51,655 bases of DNA. Origin: an uncultured Clostridium sp. Lineage in GTDB: Bacteria > Bacillota > Clostridia > UBA1212 > UBA1255. Under the pieces are notes generated by a model. The model was given only the letters and a program-made list of their open reading frames with translations. It was not told the DNA's origin and made no database searches. Below are positions 35,695-44,155 of the stretch, one piece after another. The translations under genes and the position numbers were made by a program. How positions within the stretch are numbered: the stretch's first letter is position 1; the number at the start of each line of letters is the position of its first letter. The stretch is taken from the NCBI GenBank assembly GCA_900543695.1, contig UQSG01000022.1, positions 1 through 51,655 on the forward strand, given 5' to 3'.

Positions 35695-36118
35695 CCATCT
35701 GCCTGTAGTCCAGGGGCTCAAAGCCGAGGCGGCGATACAGGCGTTCCGCTTTTTCATTTCCGGGCTCCAGCTCAAGCCGGAAGCGTGAGACCGATTTGTA
35801 TTCGGTCTCCAGATAGTCGAAAAATTCTTTGCCGAGGCCGTTTCCCCTGAACTCTGGGGCGATATAGATTTCTTCGATCCAGAGAACCATCCCTCCGCAT
35901 TCGTGAGAATATGTCTTGGCAAGGAGCGCATAGCCGGCGGGGCGGGCATCCTGCTCGATGAGATAGCCTTCCGCATATTGCTCGGAACGCATCATTTCTT
36001 CGAATGCGTTTATATGATAAGCGTCGGGAATTGAATGCAGCACGGCGTCCGAAGCGTAGAAATCCCTTGTTAAGCGTAAAAAAAGGTCTTTATCTTTTCG
36101 CTCCAATTTTCGGATCAA
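35672..36118 (-). CDS. GNAT-family N-acetyltransferase
   Basis: A 148-residue GNAT enzyme. The acetyl-CoA-binding signature PEFRGNGLGKEFF is near residue 90, preceded by the strand LWIEEIYIA and followed by LELEPGNEKAERLYRRLGFE. The start is TTG at 36118 behind AGGAGGGG. The substrate is unknown. It converges with hemZ and overlaps it by 23 bases. Confidence 0.9.
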   Translation of the reverse strand: MIRKLERKDKDLFLRLTRDFYASDAVLHSIPDAYHINAFEEMMRSEQYAEGYLIEQDARPAGYALLAKTYSHECGGMVLWIEEIYIAPEFRGNGLGKEFFDYLETEYKSVSRFRLELEPGNEKAERLYRRLGFEPLDYRQMVKEKKLP

Positions 36119-36137
36119 TTTCGTCCCCTCCTGATGA

Positions 36138-37073
36138 TCAGTTGTTTAAAATATTATATTGCAGGCTGAAGGTCAGCGAAAGGTTTCGCGTTACGGTCTG
36201 CCCGTCGCTCTCATACGTTTCCGTACCCTTCAGATTGCTTTGCTCATATCCCTCCCGAAACGGGCTGCCGCTTCCGGAGCTTTCATATATTTTCATTTTG
36301 CCCGTTGTTTCTCCCGTTAGATCAAATAGAATTCCGGTGTATTCGTGCTTGGCGGAGACGCTTCCGGAAAGATCAAAATCGTGGGAGCTGCCGGCCGCCC
36401 CATTGTATTGAAATACTGTGCTGAAATCGCAGCCATACGGAAGAATGTTTGTGGACTCGGCAATAATTTCAGAGTCTGACGCAATTTCCCGGAACGGAAT
36501 CTGAGCGGTTATGCGTTCCATAAGAAATTTTAACGTGTCTTCGCTGAAATAATCGTAAAACGTCCGCTTGATCTGGTATCCTGTTTCGGAATATCCGGCT
36601 TGCCGGTCCAGCGCCTCTGTCACGGCATCATACCCCTCCATTTCCGAGATACGGCCGTTTTCATCGAACTGCAGCGCAAATTTTTGATTCAAAAGAACTG
36701 AAAACGGGGTATTTCGGAGAATATCGCGCTCGTCCGTATATGTTTGGGAGGAATCGTAGCTGAATTCCACCTCGCCGGCGCCGATTTTAACTTTTATTTC
36801 CTGAATTGCAAAGGTACAGGTGTCTTTCCGGTACTCCAGCGCTGCGGAGCCGGAAATTTGTGTTAAAACTGTATTGATCACATTGGCGTCGATCTCCTCT
36901 GCGGAATTGATGACGCACTGGAATTCCAGCTTTCTGGACTGCGCATAGGTCCACGTCCGGGAATAATTCAGTTCCTGGGAGATTTCCGCGCGGCAGGAGG
37001 ATAAACACAATAGGAGAAAAAGCACGCATGCGATTTGAAACAATTTTAATCGTTTTTTTAATGTAAGGTTCAC
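36138..37073 (-). CDS. Lipoprotein, function unknown
   Basis: A 311-residue product with a lipoprotein signal ending in LSSC (Cys near residue 27). The remainder is mostly beta-rich, with repeated short strands (TCTFAIQEIKVKIGAGEVEFS and later similar ones), a look shared by LolA-like or DUF6612-like lipoproteins. No conserved motif was recognised. The start is a GTG at 37073 without a strong ribosome binding site. It lies downstream of dusB on the same strand. Confidence 0.75.
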   Translation of the reverse strand: MNLTLKKRLKLFQIACVLFLLLCLSSCRAEISQELNYSRTWTYAQSRKLEFQCVINSAEEIDANVINTVLTQISGSAALEYRKDTCTFAIQEIKVKIGAGEVEFSYDSSQTYTDERDILRNTPFSVLLNQKFALQFDENGRISEMEGYDAVTEALDRQAGYSETGYQIKRTFYDYFSEDTLKFLMERITAQIPFREIASDSEIIAESTNILPYGCDFSTVFQYNGAAGSSHDFDLSGSVSAKHEYTGILFDLTGETTGKMKIYESSGSGSPFREGYEQSNLKGTETYESDGQTVTRNLSLTFSLQYNILNN

Positions 37074-37195
37074 CTGCCCGAGTCCGCTATTTGTGATGCC
37101 GTTGAATTTGTCTGCTGAAACGAAAATTATTATATCAATAAAATATTATAAATACAATAAAAATCTAAAATACAAGATGGTTTTCGAATATAATT

Positions 37196-38287
37196 TTAAC
37201 AGGAGGACGCTGAAGCTGTAAAATAATTTTCCACCAATTCCAGGGCCTCTCTCAGCGTTTTCGTATTGAAAATCTGCTCCCGGATCGCAGCTGCGCCGCG
37301 GCGGCCCTTGGTATACCAGGCCAGATGCTTTCTGAGCTCGCGGATGCCGGCCCGTTCTCCTTTAAAGGAGACGGCATATTCAATATGGCGTTTTATGATC
37401 TCTAAAATCAGTGAGGCTTCTGTCTGCGGTGCTTCGCTTTGGCTGAGCAGCTCGTAAAAAATCCAGGGACGCCCCAGCGCGGCTCTTCCGATCATGATCG
37501 CGTCGCAGCCCGTTTCTTCAAACATTTTGAGCGCGGTACCTGCGGAGCAAATGTCTCCGTTCCCGATTACCGGGATTTTAACGGCCTGCTTAACGGACGC
37601 GATTGAGGCCAAATTGCTGGTTCCGGAATAATATTCATCCCGGAAGCGTCCGTGAACGGTCACCGCTGCGGCGCCTCCTGCTTCTGCTGCCAGCGCCGCC
37701 TCGACGCAGCATTCTTTGCCGGTTTCAAAGCCTCTGCGGAGCTTGACCGTAACAGGAAGACCGGAGGCGTCTGCAACGGCAGATACGATGTTTTCCACAA
37801 GCGCAGGATTTGTAAGAAGTGCGCTTCCCTCTCCATTGGCAGTAATTTTATGCATGGGACAGCCCATATTGATATCGATCGCGCAGCAGCCGGAAGCGCG
37901 AAGAAGCAGGGCGCTTTCCGCCATGATTTCCGGATCAGATCCGAAGAGCTGAACCGAAAGCGGCTGCTCCCGCGGGTCGGAATCCGCCAGCCGGATACTG
38001 TTATTTCCCTTATAATGAAGGCCTTTTGCGCTGATCATCTCCGTAAAGACAAGCCCGGGCGCCGCCTGGGGTTCTCCTGCGGCCGCCCCGCATTCCTTGC
38101 AGACCAGCCGGAATGCGAGATCCGTAACGCCGGCCAGAGGCGCAAGCCAAACATTATTTTCGAGTTTCAGCGAAGTGTTTTTTCCTTTCAGGACAAGATT
38201 GTGGATATGTCTGTGGAAAAGTTTGCGGATTTCTTTGCTTTCCCTTTCTTTGCCGCGCTTTTCTGTACTGCTTCTTTCAAAATTCAT
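37196..38287 (-). CDS. dusB: tRNA-dihydrouridine synthase, DusB-type
   Basis: From ATG at 38287 the product has 363 residues. This start has AGGAG with a ten-base spacing; the open frame continues 29 codons upstream into the terminator hairpin. The FMN-dependent enzyme reduces uridine to dihydrouridine in tRNA. The core begins VWLAPLAGVTDLAFRLVC; the catalytic Cys is in DINMGCPMHK, and VTVHGR, PVIGNGDI and IMIGRAALGRPW follow. The N-terminal 40 residues are an extra basic stretch. A longer-than-usual head is the main oddity. Confidence 0.92.
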   Translation of the reverse strand: MNFERSSTEKRGKERESKEIRKLFHRHIHNLVLKGKNTSLKLENNVWLAPLAGVTDLAFRLVCKECGAAAGEPQAAPGLVFTEMISAKGLHYKGNNSIRLADSDPREQPLSVQLFGSDPEIMAESALLLRASGCCAIDINMGCPMHKITANGEGSALLTNPALVENIVSAVADASGLPVTVKLRRGFETGKECCVEAALAAEAGGAAAVTVHGRFRDEYYSGTSNLASIASVKQAVKIPVIGNGDICSAGTALKMFEETGCDAIMIGRAALGRPWIFYELLSQSEAPQTEASLILEIIKRHIEYAVSFKGERAGIRELRKHLAWYTKGRRGAAAIREQIFNTKTLREALELVENYFTASASSC

Positions 38288-38312
38288 ATCGATTCTTCTC
38301 CTAAAAACAAGT

Positions 38313-38345
38313 GTTCCGTAATTCCGAGGCTCGAAATTACGGAAC
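38313..38345 (-). terminator. Hairpin terminator for the sortase-type surface gene
   Basis: A 16-base inverted repeat (38313-38328 with 38330-38345) has one mismatch and a near-closed loop. On the minus strand ACTTGTTTTT follows the stem, so it terminates the gene ending at 38371. The minus-strand arm TTCCGTAATTTCG also occurs at 22541-22560. Confidence 0.8.
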
Positions 38346-38370
38346 AGTCTAACCGAGGATTGTTTTTCTG

Positions 38371-39210
38371 TCAATGCGTTATGCGTTTCCTCTTCAAGAC
38401 GGCAAATGCCGAAACAGCTGAGAAAGCGAGCAGGATTGCGTATCCAAGCTCTCCGGTATTCGGCTGCTTGCCGGGATCGACGGGTTCCGGCTCGGGCTCG
38501 GGCTCCGGCTTCTCTTCCTCCTCTTTCTCAAAGGATGCTTTTACGATTTTTGTTTCGTCTTCGCTGCGTTCTGAGATCACAAGCCGATACCCATCTCCGG
38601 CGATAAACGCTTTCTCAATCGTGTTGTTTGTCGTATTTCCCTCTCCGATCAGGAGATCGCCGCTCAGCTCGGCGCCGTTCACGGTAATTACGCTGTCGTT
38701 GTTCACCTTCAGCGCGTTGTTTCCGGAGGAATATGTACCGCCGTTGATCGTTACTTCGCCGCCTTTGTTCTGCACGGCCGAGCTGATTGCGGTAATGGTG
38801 CAGTCGTTAATGACGACCTTGCCGCCCGTAACAAAAATTCCGTCGCAGCCGCTGGCATAGCCTTCAATTTTGATTCCCGTCGCCGTCAGGCTGCCGCCCT
38901 CTGCCATGATAACGTCATTGTCTGCGGCGGTCATCAGGCCTGAATGATCCGAGCTGGAATCCGTGATTGTAACGGTCGCCCCCTGAACGGTAAGAGAACC
39001 TGTCCAGGTGTTTCCGTTGAGATCGATCGTATAAGTTCCGTCCGAAAGCACTGCGCTTCCCTCAATATCGCTTGCGAGCGTGTATTCGCCCGGCGCGTCG
39101 ATTTCGTCTGCACTGTCGATCTCGGCGGCAAAAGCAACTGCGGCACCAAACAGCAGCGTCAACGACATAACAGCCGCTGCGGCCGTGATTTTGAACATTG
39201 TACCTTTCAT
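38371..39210 (-). CDS. Secreted sortase-type protein with beta-helix-like repeats
   Basis: A 279-residue surface protein. A signal peptide spans about residues 1-29; then short repeated strands with Asn and Gly turns (VTITDSSSDHSG, VVINDCTITAIS, VTINGGTYSSGNNAL) suggest a small right-handed beta-helix or pectate-lyase-like fold. A Pro/Glu-rich linker follows, then QPNTG, a helix and KRKR, a sorting signal of the LPXTG class. No sortase gene lies in the window. GGAGG precedes the ATG. The substrate is unknown. Confidence 0.85.
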   Translation of the reverse strand: MKGTMFKITAAAAVMSLTLLFGAAVAFAAEIDSADEIDAPGEYTLASDIEGSAVLSDGTYTIDLNGNTWTGSLTVQGATVTITDSSSDHSGLMTAADNDVIMAEGGSLTATGIKIEGYASGCDGIFVTGGKVVINDCTITAISSAVQNKGGEVTINGGTYSSGNNALKVNNDSVITVNGAELSGDLLIGEGNTTNNTIEKAFIAGDGYRLVISERSEDETKIVKASFEKEEEEKPEPEPEPEPVDPGKQPNTGELGYAILLAFSAVSAFAVLKRKRITH

Positions 39211-39354
39211 AATTTACCTCCAGGTTTGTTTGATGGAATTATTTTATCATAACGAAATAATTTGTCAATATTAATTTGCCGGCGAACAGTAGAATTTTAA
39301 CGAATATATGGTAAAATATAAAAATATTATATTCCGCTTTCGGGAGGCAGAGAA

Positions 39355-39759
39355 ATGGGAAATAGAAAGAAGATCCAATATGAATATCGCTGGCAGGACA
39401 GGAAACGAACGATTTTCGGACTACCTCTGTCCTTTACAAAATATTCGCTTACGGATGAAAAGCTGATGATCAAAACAGGCATTTTAAATACGAACGAGGA
39501 AGAAATCAGACTTTACCGCATTTTGGACGTAACGCTTAAGAGGAGTCTCGGTCAGAGAATTTTCCGTGTCGGTACGATTCATTGCTGCTCCGCAGATAAA
39601 TCGACGCCGGAATTTGATATAAAATCCGTCAAAAATCCGGAATGGGTGAAGGAAACGCTTTCAAATTTAATTGAAGAGGAACGCATGAAAAAACGGATCT
39701 CCGGGCGGGAATTTATGACGGACGATGAGGATTTCGATCACAGCGGCGATTTTGAATAA
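39355..39759 (+). CDS. PH-domain (YdbT-like, bPH2) protein
   Basis: A 134-residue protein with a single bacterial PH domain: the strand-rich core FTKYSLTDEKLMIKTGILN, IRLYRILDVTLKRSLGQRIF and VGTIHCCSADKSTPEFDI match the YdbT-like family. It has no membrane helix, so it is soluble or peripheral. The acidic C-terminal tail (MTDDEDFDHSGDFE) is unusual. GGGAGG precedes the ATG. A terminator follows at 39811. Confidence 0.82.
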   Translation: MGNRKKIQYEYRWQDRKRTIFGLPLSFTKYSLTDEKLMIKTGILNTNEEEIRLYRILDVTLKRSLGQRIFRVGTIHCCSADKSTPEFDIKSVKNPEWVKETLSNLIEEERMKKRISGREFMTDDEDFDHSGDFE

Positions 39760-39810
39760 ATTAATATATGCGAAAAGACGGATTTCCGGAACGAAAGCGT
39801 TCTGGTCTGA

Positions 39811-39848
39811 GGAACTCCTTTTCAAGGGAGTTCCGATTTTTTTTGAAA
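39811..39848 (+). terminator. Rho-independent terminator after the PH-domain gene
   Basis: GGAACTCC (39811-39818) and GGAGTTCC (39827-39834) form an 8-base stem with an 8-base loop; GA and a T-run follow. Confidence 0.9.
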
Positions 39849-40137
39849 GATATTTTGCTTTGGAGGCATTCCTGCTGCTCCGCATTATCAGCGCACAGAA
39901 AGAGCCTCTGGCGGCTCGATTTTTCTGAAAAAGGCTGCTCGGCCGGTATTTAGCAATGAATGAAAAGCTTCTGACACTTTCCATTCGAAAGGCAGGTGGA
40001 AAATCCCTTTCGATAGAAAGATTGCCTGCAAATCACAGCTGACAATTTTTCGCGGGAGACGCTCATTCCCGCGCCGCGCAGCTTGTTTTTTTGCCGAAAA
40101 CATGGGATTTCCGACGAAATTCGACGAACGAAAACTG
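39849..40137 (+). other. Unassigned intergenic stretch with several hairpins
   Basis: I see no convincing gene here. Two local inverted structures stand out: GCAGG (39992-39996) with CCTGC (40025-40029), enclosing CTTTC/GAAAG around a GATA loop; and CGCGGGA (40051-40057) with TCCCGCG (40067-40073). A T-run at 40086-40092 follows. It could be a small structured RNA or merely a terminator-like remnant. TTCGACGAA near 40120-40128 is one base off the reverse 0A-box core. Confidence 0.3.
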
Positions 40138-40166
40138 TTGATTTTCATCGAAAAACAGGATATATT
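40138..40166 (+). promoter_or_regulatory. Promoter of the Tad-like operon
   Basis: TTGATT at 40138-40143 and TATATT at 40161-40166 are separated by 17 bases. Transcription would start near 40173, so very close to ATG 40175. Confidence 0.65.
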
Positions 40167-40174
40167 TTACCCAT

Positions 40175-41308
40175 ATGAAATCGCAGAAGGGGGGAGATTT
40201 CATAGACGGAAAACAACTGGCGGAAATTATAGACCGGAAGCTGGAGCGCCGTATGGATATGAGCCGTGAGTACAGTGATCCGGAGCTGAAGGATCTGATC
40301 GGAGCTTGTATTGCAGAGCTGGAGAGAAAGATTCCGATGATTTCTCTGAACCGGGAGAGCCTGCTTGCCGACGTTTTTAACGGAAGACGACGGATGGGGA
40401 TTATCCAGCCGTATATGGAAGACGGTTCCGTAAATGAGATTATGATCAACGGTACCGATGGCATATTTATCGAAAAAAACGGCGCGCTTCTGGAATGCGC
40501 GGAGCGCTATGACAGCAAAGAGGCGCTCTTCCGGAGCATCCAGTCCATGCTTTCCTGGGCAAACAGGACGGTAAACGAAAGCAGTCCCATCGTAGACGCC
40601 CGCCTTTCCGGCGGGGCGCGCATCAATGTGGTGCTGAATCCCGTGGCAATCAACGGCCCCATCGTCACGATCCGGAAGTTTACGCAGAGGGAATATACGA
40701 TGGAGGATTTCATCGCGGGCGGAACGATTTCCCGCGCCGCCGCGGATTATCTGACGCGCGCCGTAGCCGAACAAAAAAGCATTCTGGTTTCTGGAGGGAC
40801 GTCATCCGGGAAGACAACCCTTCTGAATCTGCTGGCCGCTTATATTCCCGCAGACAAAAGGATTATCACGATAGAAGACTCGGCGGAGCTTCGTCTGCCG
40901 CACAGAAACGTCGTGCGCCTGGAAACGAGAAACGCAAATACAGAAGGAAGCGGGGAAATTAAAATGCGCGCGCTGATCAAAACGGCGCTTAGAATGAGGC
41001 CGGACCGGCTGATTATCGGAGAGGTCCGGGATGAAAGCGCATTGGACCTGCTCACGGCAATGTGTACAGGGCATAATGGTTCGTTGTCAACGATTCATGC
41101 AAATTCTGCGGAGGACACGGTGGTACGTCTGGAAACCATGGCGCTCTGGGAGGGACACGTTCATGCTGCGGCAATCCGGAGAATGATTGTTTCGGGCGTT
41201 GATCTGATTGTATTTCTGGAAAGAACGGATCGCGGCCGTTTCGTAAGAGAACTGGCGGAGGTGAGAGAAGATGAGGCGGGCCGAATTATTCTGGAAAAAA
41301 TATTCTGA
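40175..41308 (+). CDS. CpaF/TadA-family secretion ATPase
   Basis: A 377-residue ATPase that would power assembly of a Flp pilus. It has the N-terminal domain of CpaF proteins, Walker A GGTSSGKTTLLNLLAA near residue 208, the Asp box TIEDSAELRLP, Walker B RLIIGEVRDESALD and a His box (STIHANSAEDT near 307). The start is uncertain: ATG 40175 lies on the expected transcription start; the strong AAGGGGGGAG at 40187-40196 is inside the frame and would serve ATA 40202; ATG 40253 has GGAG upstream. TadB-like follows with a 38-base overlap. Confidence 0.9.
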   Translation: MKSQKGGDFIDGKQLAEIIDRKLERRMDMSREYSDPELKDLIGACIAELERKIPMISLNRESLLADVFNGRRRMGIIQPYMEDGSVNEIMINGTDGIFIEKNGALLECAERYDSKEALFRSIQSMLSWANRTVNESSPIVDARLSGGARINVVLNPVAINGPIVTIRKFTQREYTMEDFIAGGTISRAAADYLTRAVAEQKSILVSGGTSSGKTTLLNLLAAYIPADKRIITIEDSAELRLPHRNVVRLETRNANTEGSGEIKMRALIKTALRMRPDRLIIGEVRDESALDLLTAMCTGHNGSLSTIHANSAEDTVVRLETMALWEGHVHAAAIRRMIVSGVDLIVFLERTDRGRFVRELAEVREDEAGRIILEKIF

Positions 41309-42017
41309 TCTTTTACGAATCGAATCACTGCCATATCTCCTGGCTTACATTGCGGCGTCGTTTATTCTGACCAAAGCCTTTTTCTCGCGCTGGGAGCTGT
41401 CCTGCATCGCTTCGATCAGCGCTTTTCCCGTTTTTCTCCGCAAGCTTCAGAGATATCTTTCGGAACGCAGGCAGCACCGTACGGAGACAGAATTTTATCT
41501 GATGCTGCGGCAGGTCTCGATGTCGCTCTCTTCGGGAGTTACCCTGGAAAATGCGGTGCGGGAAACGATCCTGGCCGATCGGAAGCAGTATAAAGTGATT
41601 GGCTCAGAGCTGGAGCGCGTCTGCAGGATGCTGAAGAACAATTATCCAGCGGAACAGGCGTTCCGTGTATTTGCCAGGCGGTGCGGCAACAGAGAAATTC
41701 TGGCGTTCAGCGAAGTCCTTTCTGCGGGGATCCCGGCGGGGATCAACCTGGCGCAGCTGATCCGCTACCTGTCCTCGGCGTTCCGCCTGAAGGCGGATAC
41801 CGAGCAGGAGATCAAAAGGCTTTTAAATGCGCCCAGATATAATAACAGGATTATTACTTTAATGCCGCCCTTCTGCGTTCTGCTGTTCCGGCAGCTTGCG
41901 CCATCATATCTGGAGCCGCTTTATCACGGGACGGGAAGGATCGTCATGGCGGCGGTATTTTTACTGCTTATGCTTGCCTGGTGGCTGGGGGACCGGCTGA
42001 GCGACGTACGGTATTGA
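41271..42017 (+). CDS. TadB-like type II secretion F-domain protein
   Basis: A 248-residue inner-membrane component of the pilus machine. Two membrane segments near the start are followed by the cytoplasmic T2SSF helical domain (LMLRQVSMSLSSGVTLENAV near residue 84) and two more C-terminal segments. It overlaps the end of the cpaF-like gene by 38 bases, and GGAGGTGAG stands inside that gene, a sign of coupled translation. TadB and TadC normally form the membrane platform together. Confidence 0.88.
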   Translation: MRRAELFWKKYSDLLRIESLPYLLAYIAASFILTKAFFSRWELSCIASISAFPVFLRKLQRYLSERRQHRTETEFYLMLRQVSMSLSSGVTLENAVRETILADRKQYKVIGSELERVCRMLKNNYPAEQAFRVFARRCGNREILAFSEVLSAGIPAGINLAQLIRYLSSAFRLKADTEQEIKRLLNAPRYNNRIITLMPPFCVLLFRQLAPSYLEPLYHGTGRIVMAAVFLLLMLAWWLGDRLSDVRY

Positions 42018-42039
42018 GCTGAGAAAGGGGAGAGACTGT

Positions 42040-42660
42040 ATCAAACAGAAAATTATTGTTTTTGCGGCGGCGCTGGGACTTTTTATTTTTACGGGTCTAA
42101 CCGGAGAAAGCTGGATCATTCGAATTGCCGCTGCGGCTGTCGGCGGACTTGCTGCCAGACTTATTCCTTTGTTTCTGGCAAGGAGAAGGGAGAAAATAAG
42201 AAGCAGAAGCTATGACATGGACCTTCCGGATTTTTTGATCCATATTGCCATGTTTACGGAGGCAGGACTTAATCTCCGGGACGCAGTGGAGCGCGCAGCC
42301 GGGATTGGTTCGCTGGAGCGGCCGCTCTATCGTGATCTGAACGGAATTTTCGAACGGATCCGGAGAGGCTCGGCGAAAGATTTTCTATCCGCACTTGAAG
42401 AACTGGCGGTTCAGCAAAAATCTGTACCGCTCAGCAACTTCTGTGTGATGATCACGCAGAATCTCCGGAAGGGAAGCGGCGAGCTTGGCACGCTGTTTAC
42501 GGCGCAGGCGCAGATTTATCGCAATGAAAGGCGGCGTACCGCGGCAAAGCTTGCGGAAGAAGCAGCTACGCTTTTGCTGTTTCCGTCGGCGCTTGTACTG
42601 ATTGCGCTAATTCTGCTGCTTTTGGCGCCCGCCGTTATGGAAATCTTCGGCGGCATCTGA
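42040..42660 (+). CDS. TadC-like type II secretion F-domain protein, probable AUC start
   Basis: The second platform protein, about 206 residues when read from ATC at 42040. The T2SSF domain has DLPDFLIHIAMFTEAGLNL near residue 58, and there is a membrane segment at the C-terminus. The sequence upstream of the first recognised start (TTG 42169, without a ribosome binding site) continues in frame as a membrane helix, KIIVFAAALGLFIF, as expected in TadC. AAGGGGAG at 42025-42032 is seven bases from ATC 42040, and no ATG, GTG or TTG lies at that point. I therefore infer an AUC start, or a lost AUG. Confidence 0.82.
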   Translation: MKQKIIVFAAALGLFIFTGLTGESWIIRIAAAAVGGLAARLIPLFLARRREKIRSRSYDMDLPDFLIHIAMFTEAGLNLRDAVERAAGIGSLERPLYRDLNGIFERIRRGSAKDFLSALEELAVQQKSVPLSNFCVMITQNLRKGSGELGTLFTAQAQIYRNERRRTAAKLAEEAATLLLFPSALVLIALILLLLAPAVMEIFGGI

Positions 42661-42698
42661 GCTGCAATTCATTATATTTTGGAAAAGGAGTGATTTGT

Positions 42699-42938
42699 AT
42701 GTTTTTTCACTTATATCTTTTTAAAAATCGTGTTTGCTTTCGCAGACGGATCGGCGTGTTCCGTTCGTCGGCCGGATTCCTCAAGGACGAGTCCGGTATG
42801 GGCACGCTGGAGGTCATTATTATTATCGCAGTACTCGTAGCGCTCGCGCTTGTCTTTCGAAACTTCATTATGGACATGGCCGGGATGATTTTCGACAAAA
42901 TCAAGGCAAAAACAGATGCGACGATTAATACGCTTTAA
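42699..42938 (+). CDS. Flp1-family pilin
   Basis: A 79-residue pilin. A basic leader is followed by the type IV prepilin site SG/MGTLEV, with Glu at +5 of the mature protein, and then the hydrophobic helix VIIIIAVLVALALVFR. The processed protein has about 44 residues, the size of Flp1-like pilins of Firmicutes. AAGGAG at 42685-42690 is eight bases from ATG 42699. The leader is long (about 35 residues). No prepilin peptidase gene lies in the window. Confidence 0.88.
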   Translation: MFFHLYLFKNRVCFRRRIGVFRSSAGFLKDESGMGTLEVIIIIAVLVALALVFRNFIMDMAGMIFDKIKAKTDATINTL

Positions 42939-42955
42939 AAATACAGGAGGCAGTT

Positions 42956-44155
42956 ATGAAGCTTGATAAAGAAAGGACCGGCTGGGGACTGTCTGTACGG
43001 ACGAACCTTCCGGAAGCTCTTCTGAAAGAAAAAATGAATCTTGCTGCGGAATGTATGAGAGATATTTTCGTGCCCTCCGACGTTGTGCGGGAGGGGGATC
43101 GGTATACGTTTTATATCAGCCACAGGCAGTCTTTGAAGGAATTTATCAGTGAAAACGGAATTGGAGTTCGGGATTTTTTTGCATTGCTGCAAAGGATTGG
43201 GAATTTGTTTGAGGCTGCGCTGGAGCATGGGCTTAAACCGCATGAATTTATCTTCGATTATGAATGCATTTTCGTAGGCGATTCACTGGAGGATCTTGAA
43301 TTTATTTATGCCCCGGACGCTGACGCGTATAAAGACGGTATCGTTGTATATAATAAATGCAGTGATTTGGCTGCGCTTGTTTCTCTTCATATTGAGTACG
43401 GAACTGCCGAACAGGAGGAAAAAGCGGAAGCGGCCGTCACGGAGACACTGCGTCTTTTATCGGAATGGGAAACAGAGCTGTCTGAGGAGGACTGCGCATT
43501 TCCGACGGAACGGCTTGCTCCGTTTCTGGAGCAATGGGGAAGCAACAGGAACCGTTATTGGCTATTCTCTTCTTGGAGTCCGCTCATTGGCGCGGAATGC
43601 TTTGGACTCCTTCTCCTGGTGATATGGATCGTATTGAACCGCGGAGAAGAATTTAACGGTGCTCTGGCAGCCGTATGGCTGTTGATGATGGTATGCGCGG
43701 GATATCTGCTGTTTCCCGAAAAAAAGCGGAAGACTCATAATCGAAGCGGAAAAACATATAAATATCATATAGGGGACATACGTAAAATACTTGGAGCGGC
43801 AGAAGGTTTTCTTCGAAACGCTGCGCACAGGAAAGAGGCCTGCGGTATGGAATTGAATGGGGACATGCTTTTAAAAGGGATCAAATATACCATTAACGAG
43901 GAAGCGTACGACGAGGTCCGCATCGGAAGGGACGACGCCTGGGCAGATGTTCCTGTCGGACTCACATTCGTAAGCAGAAAGCATGCTACGCTATATAAAC
44001 AAGATGATAAATGGTATATAAAAGACCTGAAGTCAACGAACGGCACATATGTAGACGGGGCAAAAATTGTTCCGGAACAGCCTCTGTCCTTGAAAAACGG
44101 GAGCGAGATCAGTCTTGGAATCCCCGAAACCAAATTTATTTTCTGCTTGCCCTGA
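42956..44155 (+). CDS. DUF6382 and FHA-domain membrane protein
   Basis: A 399-residue protein with three parts: an N-terminal DUF6382 region (about 1-190, beginning with GWGLSVRTNLPEALLKEK), two membrane segments near 205-260, and a C-terminal FHA domain whose core reads IGRDDAWADVP ... SRKHATLY ... LKSTNGTYVDG. FHA domains bind phosphothreonine, so a link to a Ser/Thr kinase is likely. In Clostridia this architecture occurs in Tad-like clusters. AGGAGG precedes the ATG; it starts 17 bases after the pilin. Confidence 0.88.
   Translation: MKLDKERTGWGLSVRTNLPEALLKEKMNLAAECMRDIFVPSDVVREGDRYTFYISHRQSLKEFISENGIGVRDFFALLQRIGNLFEAALEHGLKPHEFIFDYECIFVGDSLEDLEFIYAPDADAYKDGIVVYNKCSDLAALVSLHIEYGTAEQEEKAEAAVTETLRLLSEWETELSEEDCAFPTERLAPFLEQWGSNRNRYWLFSSWSPLIGAECFGLLLLVIWIVLNRGEEFNGALAAVWLLMMVCAGYLLFPEKKRKTHNRSGKTYKYHIGDIRKILGAAEGFLRNAAHRKEACGMELNGDMLLKGIKYTINEEAYDEVRIGRDDAWADVPVGLTFVSRKHATLYKQDDKWYIKDLKSTNGTYVDGAKIVPEQPLSLKNGSEISLGIPETKFIFCLP

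Noticed and set aside
37652..38860. Plus-strand frame of 402 codons across dusB and the sortase-type gene
   Set aside because: It crosses a terminator and two genes on the opposite strand and looks like shadow coding.
39768..39953. Short plus-strand frames after the PH-domain gene
   Set aside because: They run through the terminator hairpin and have no ribosome binding site.
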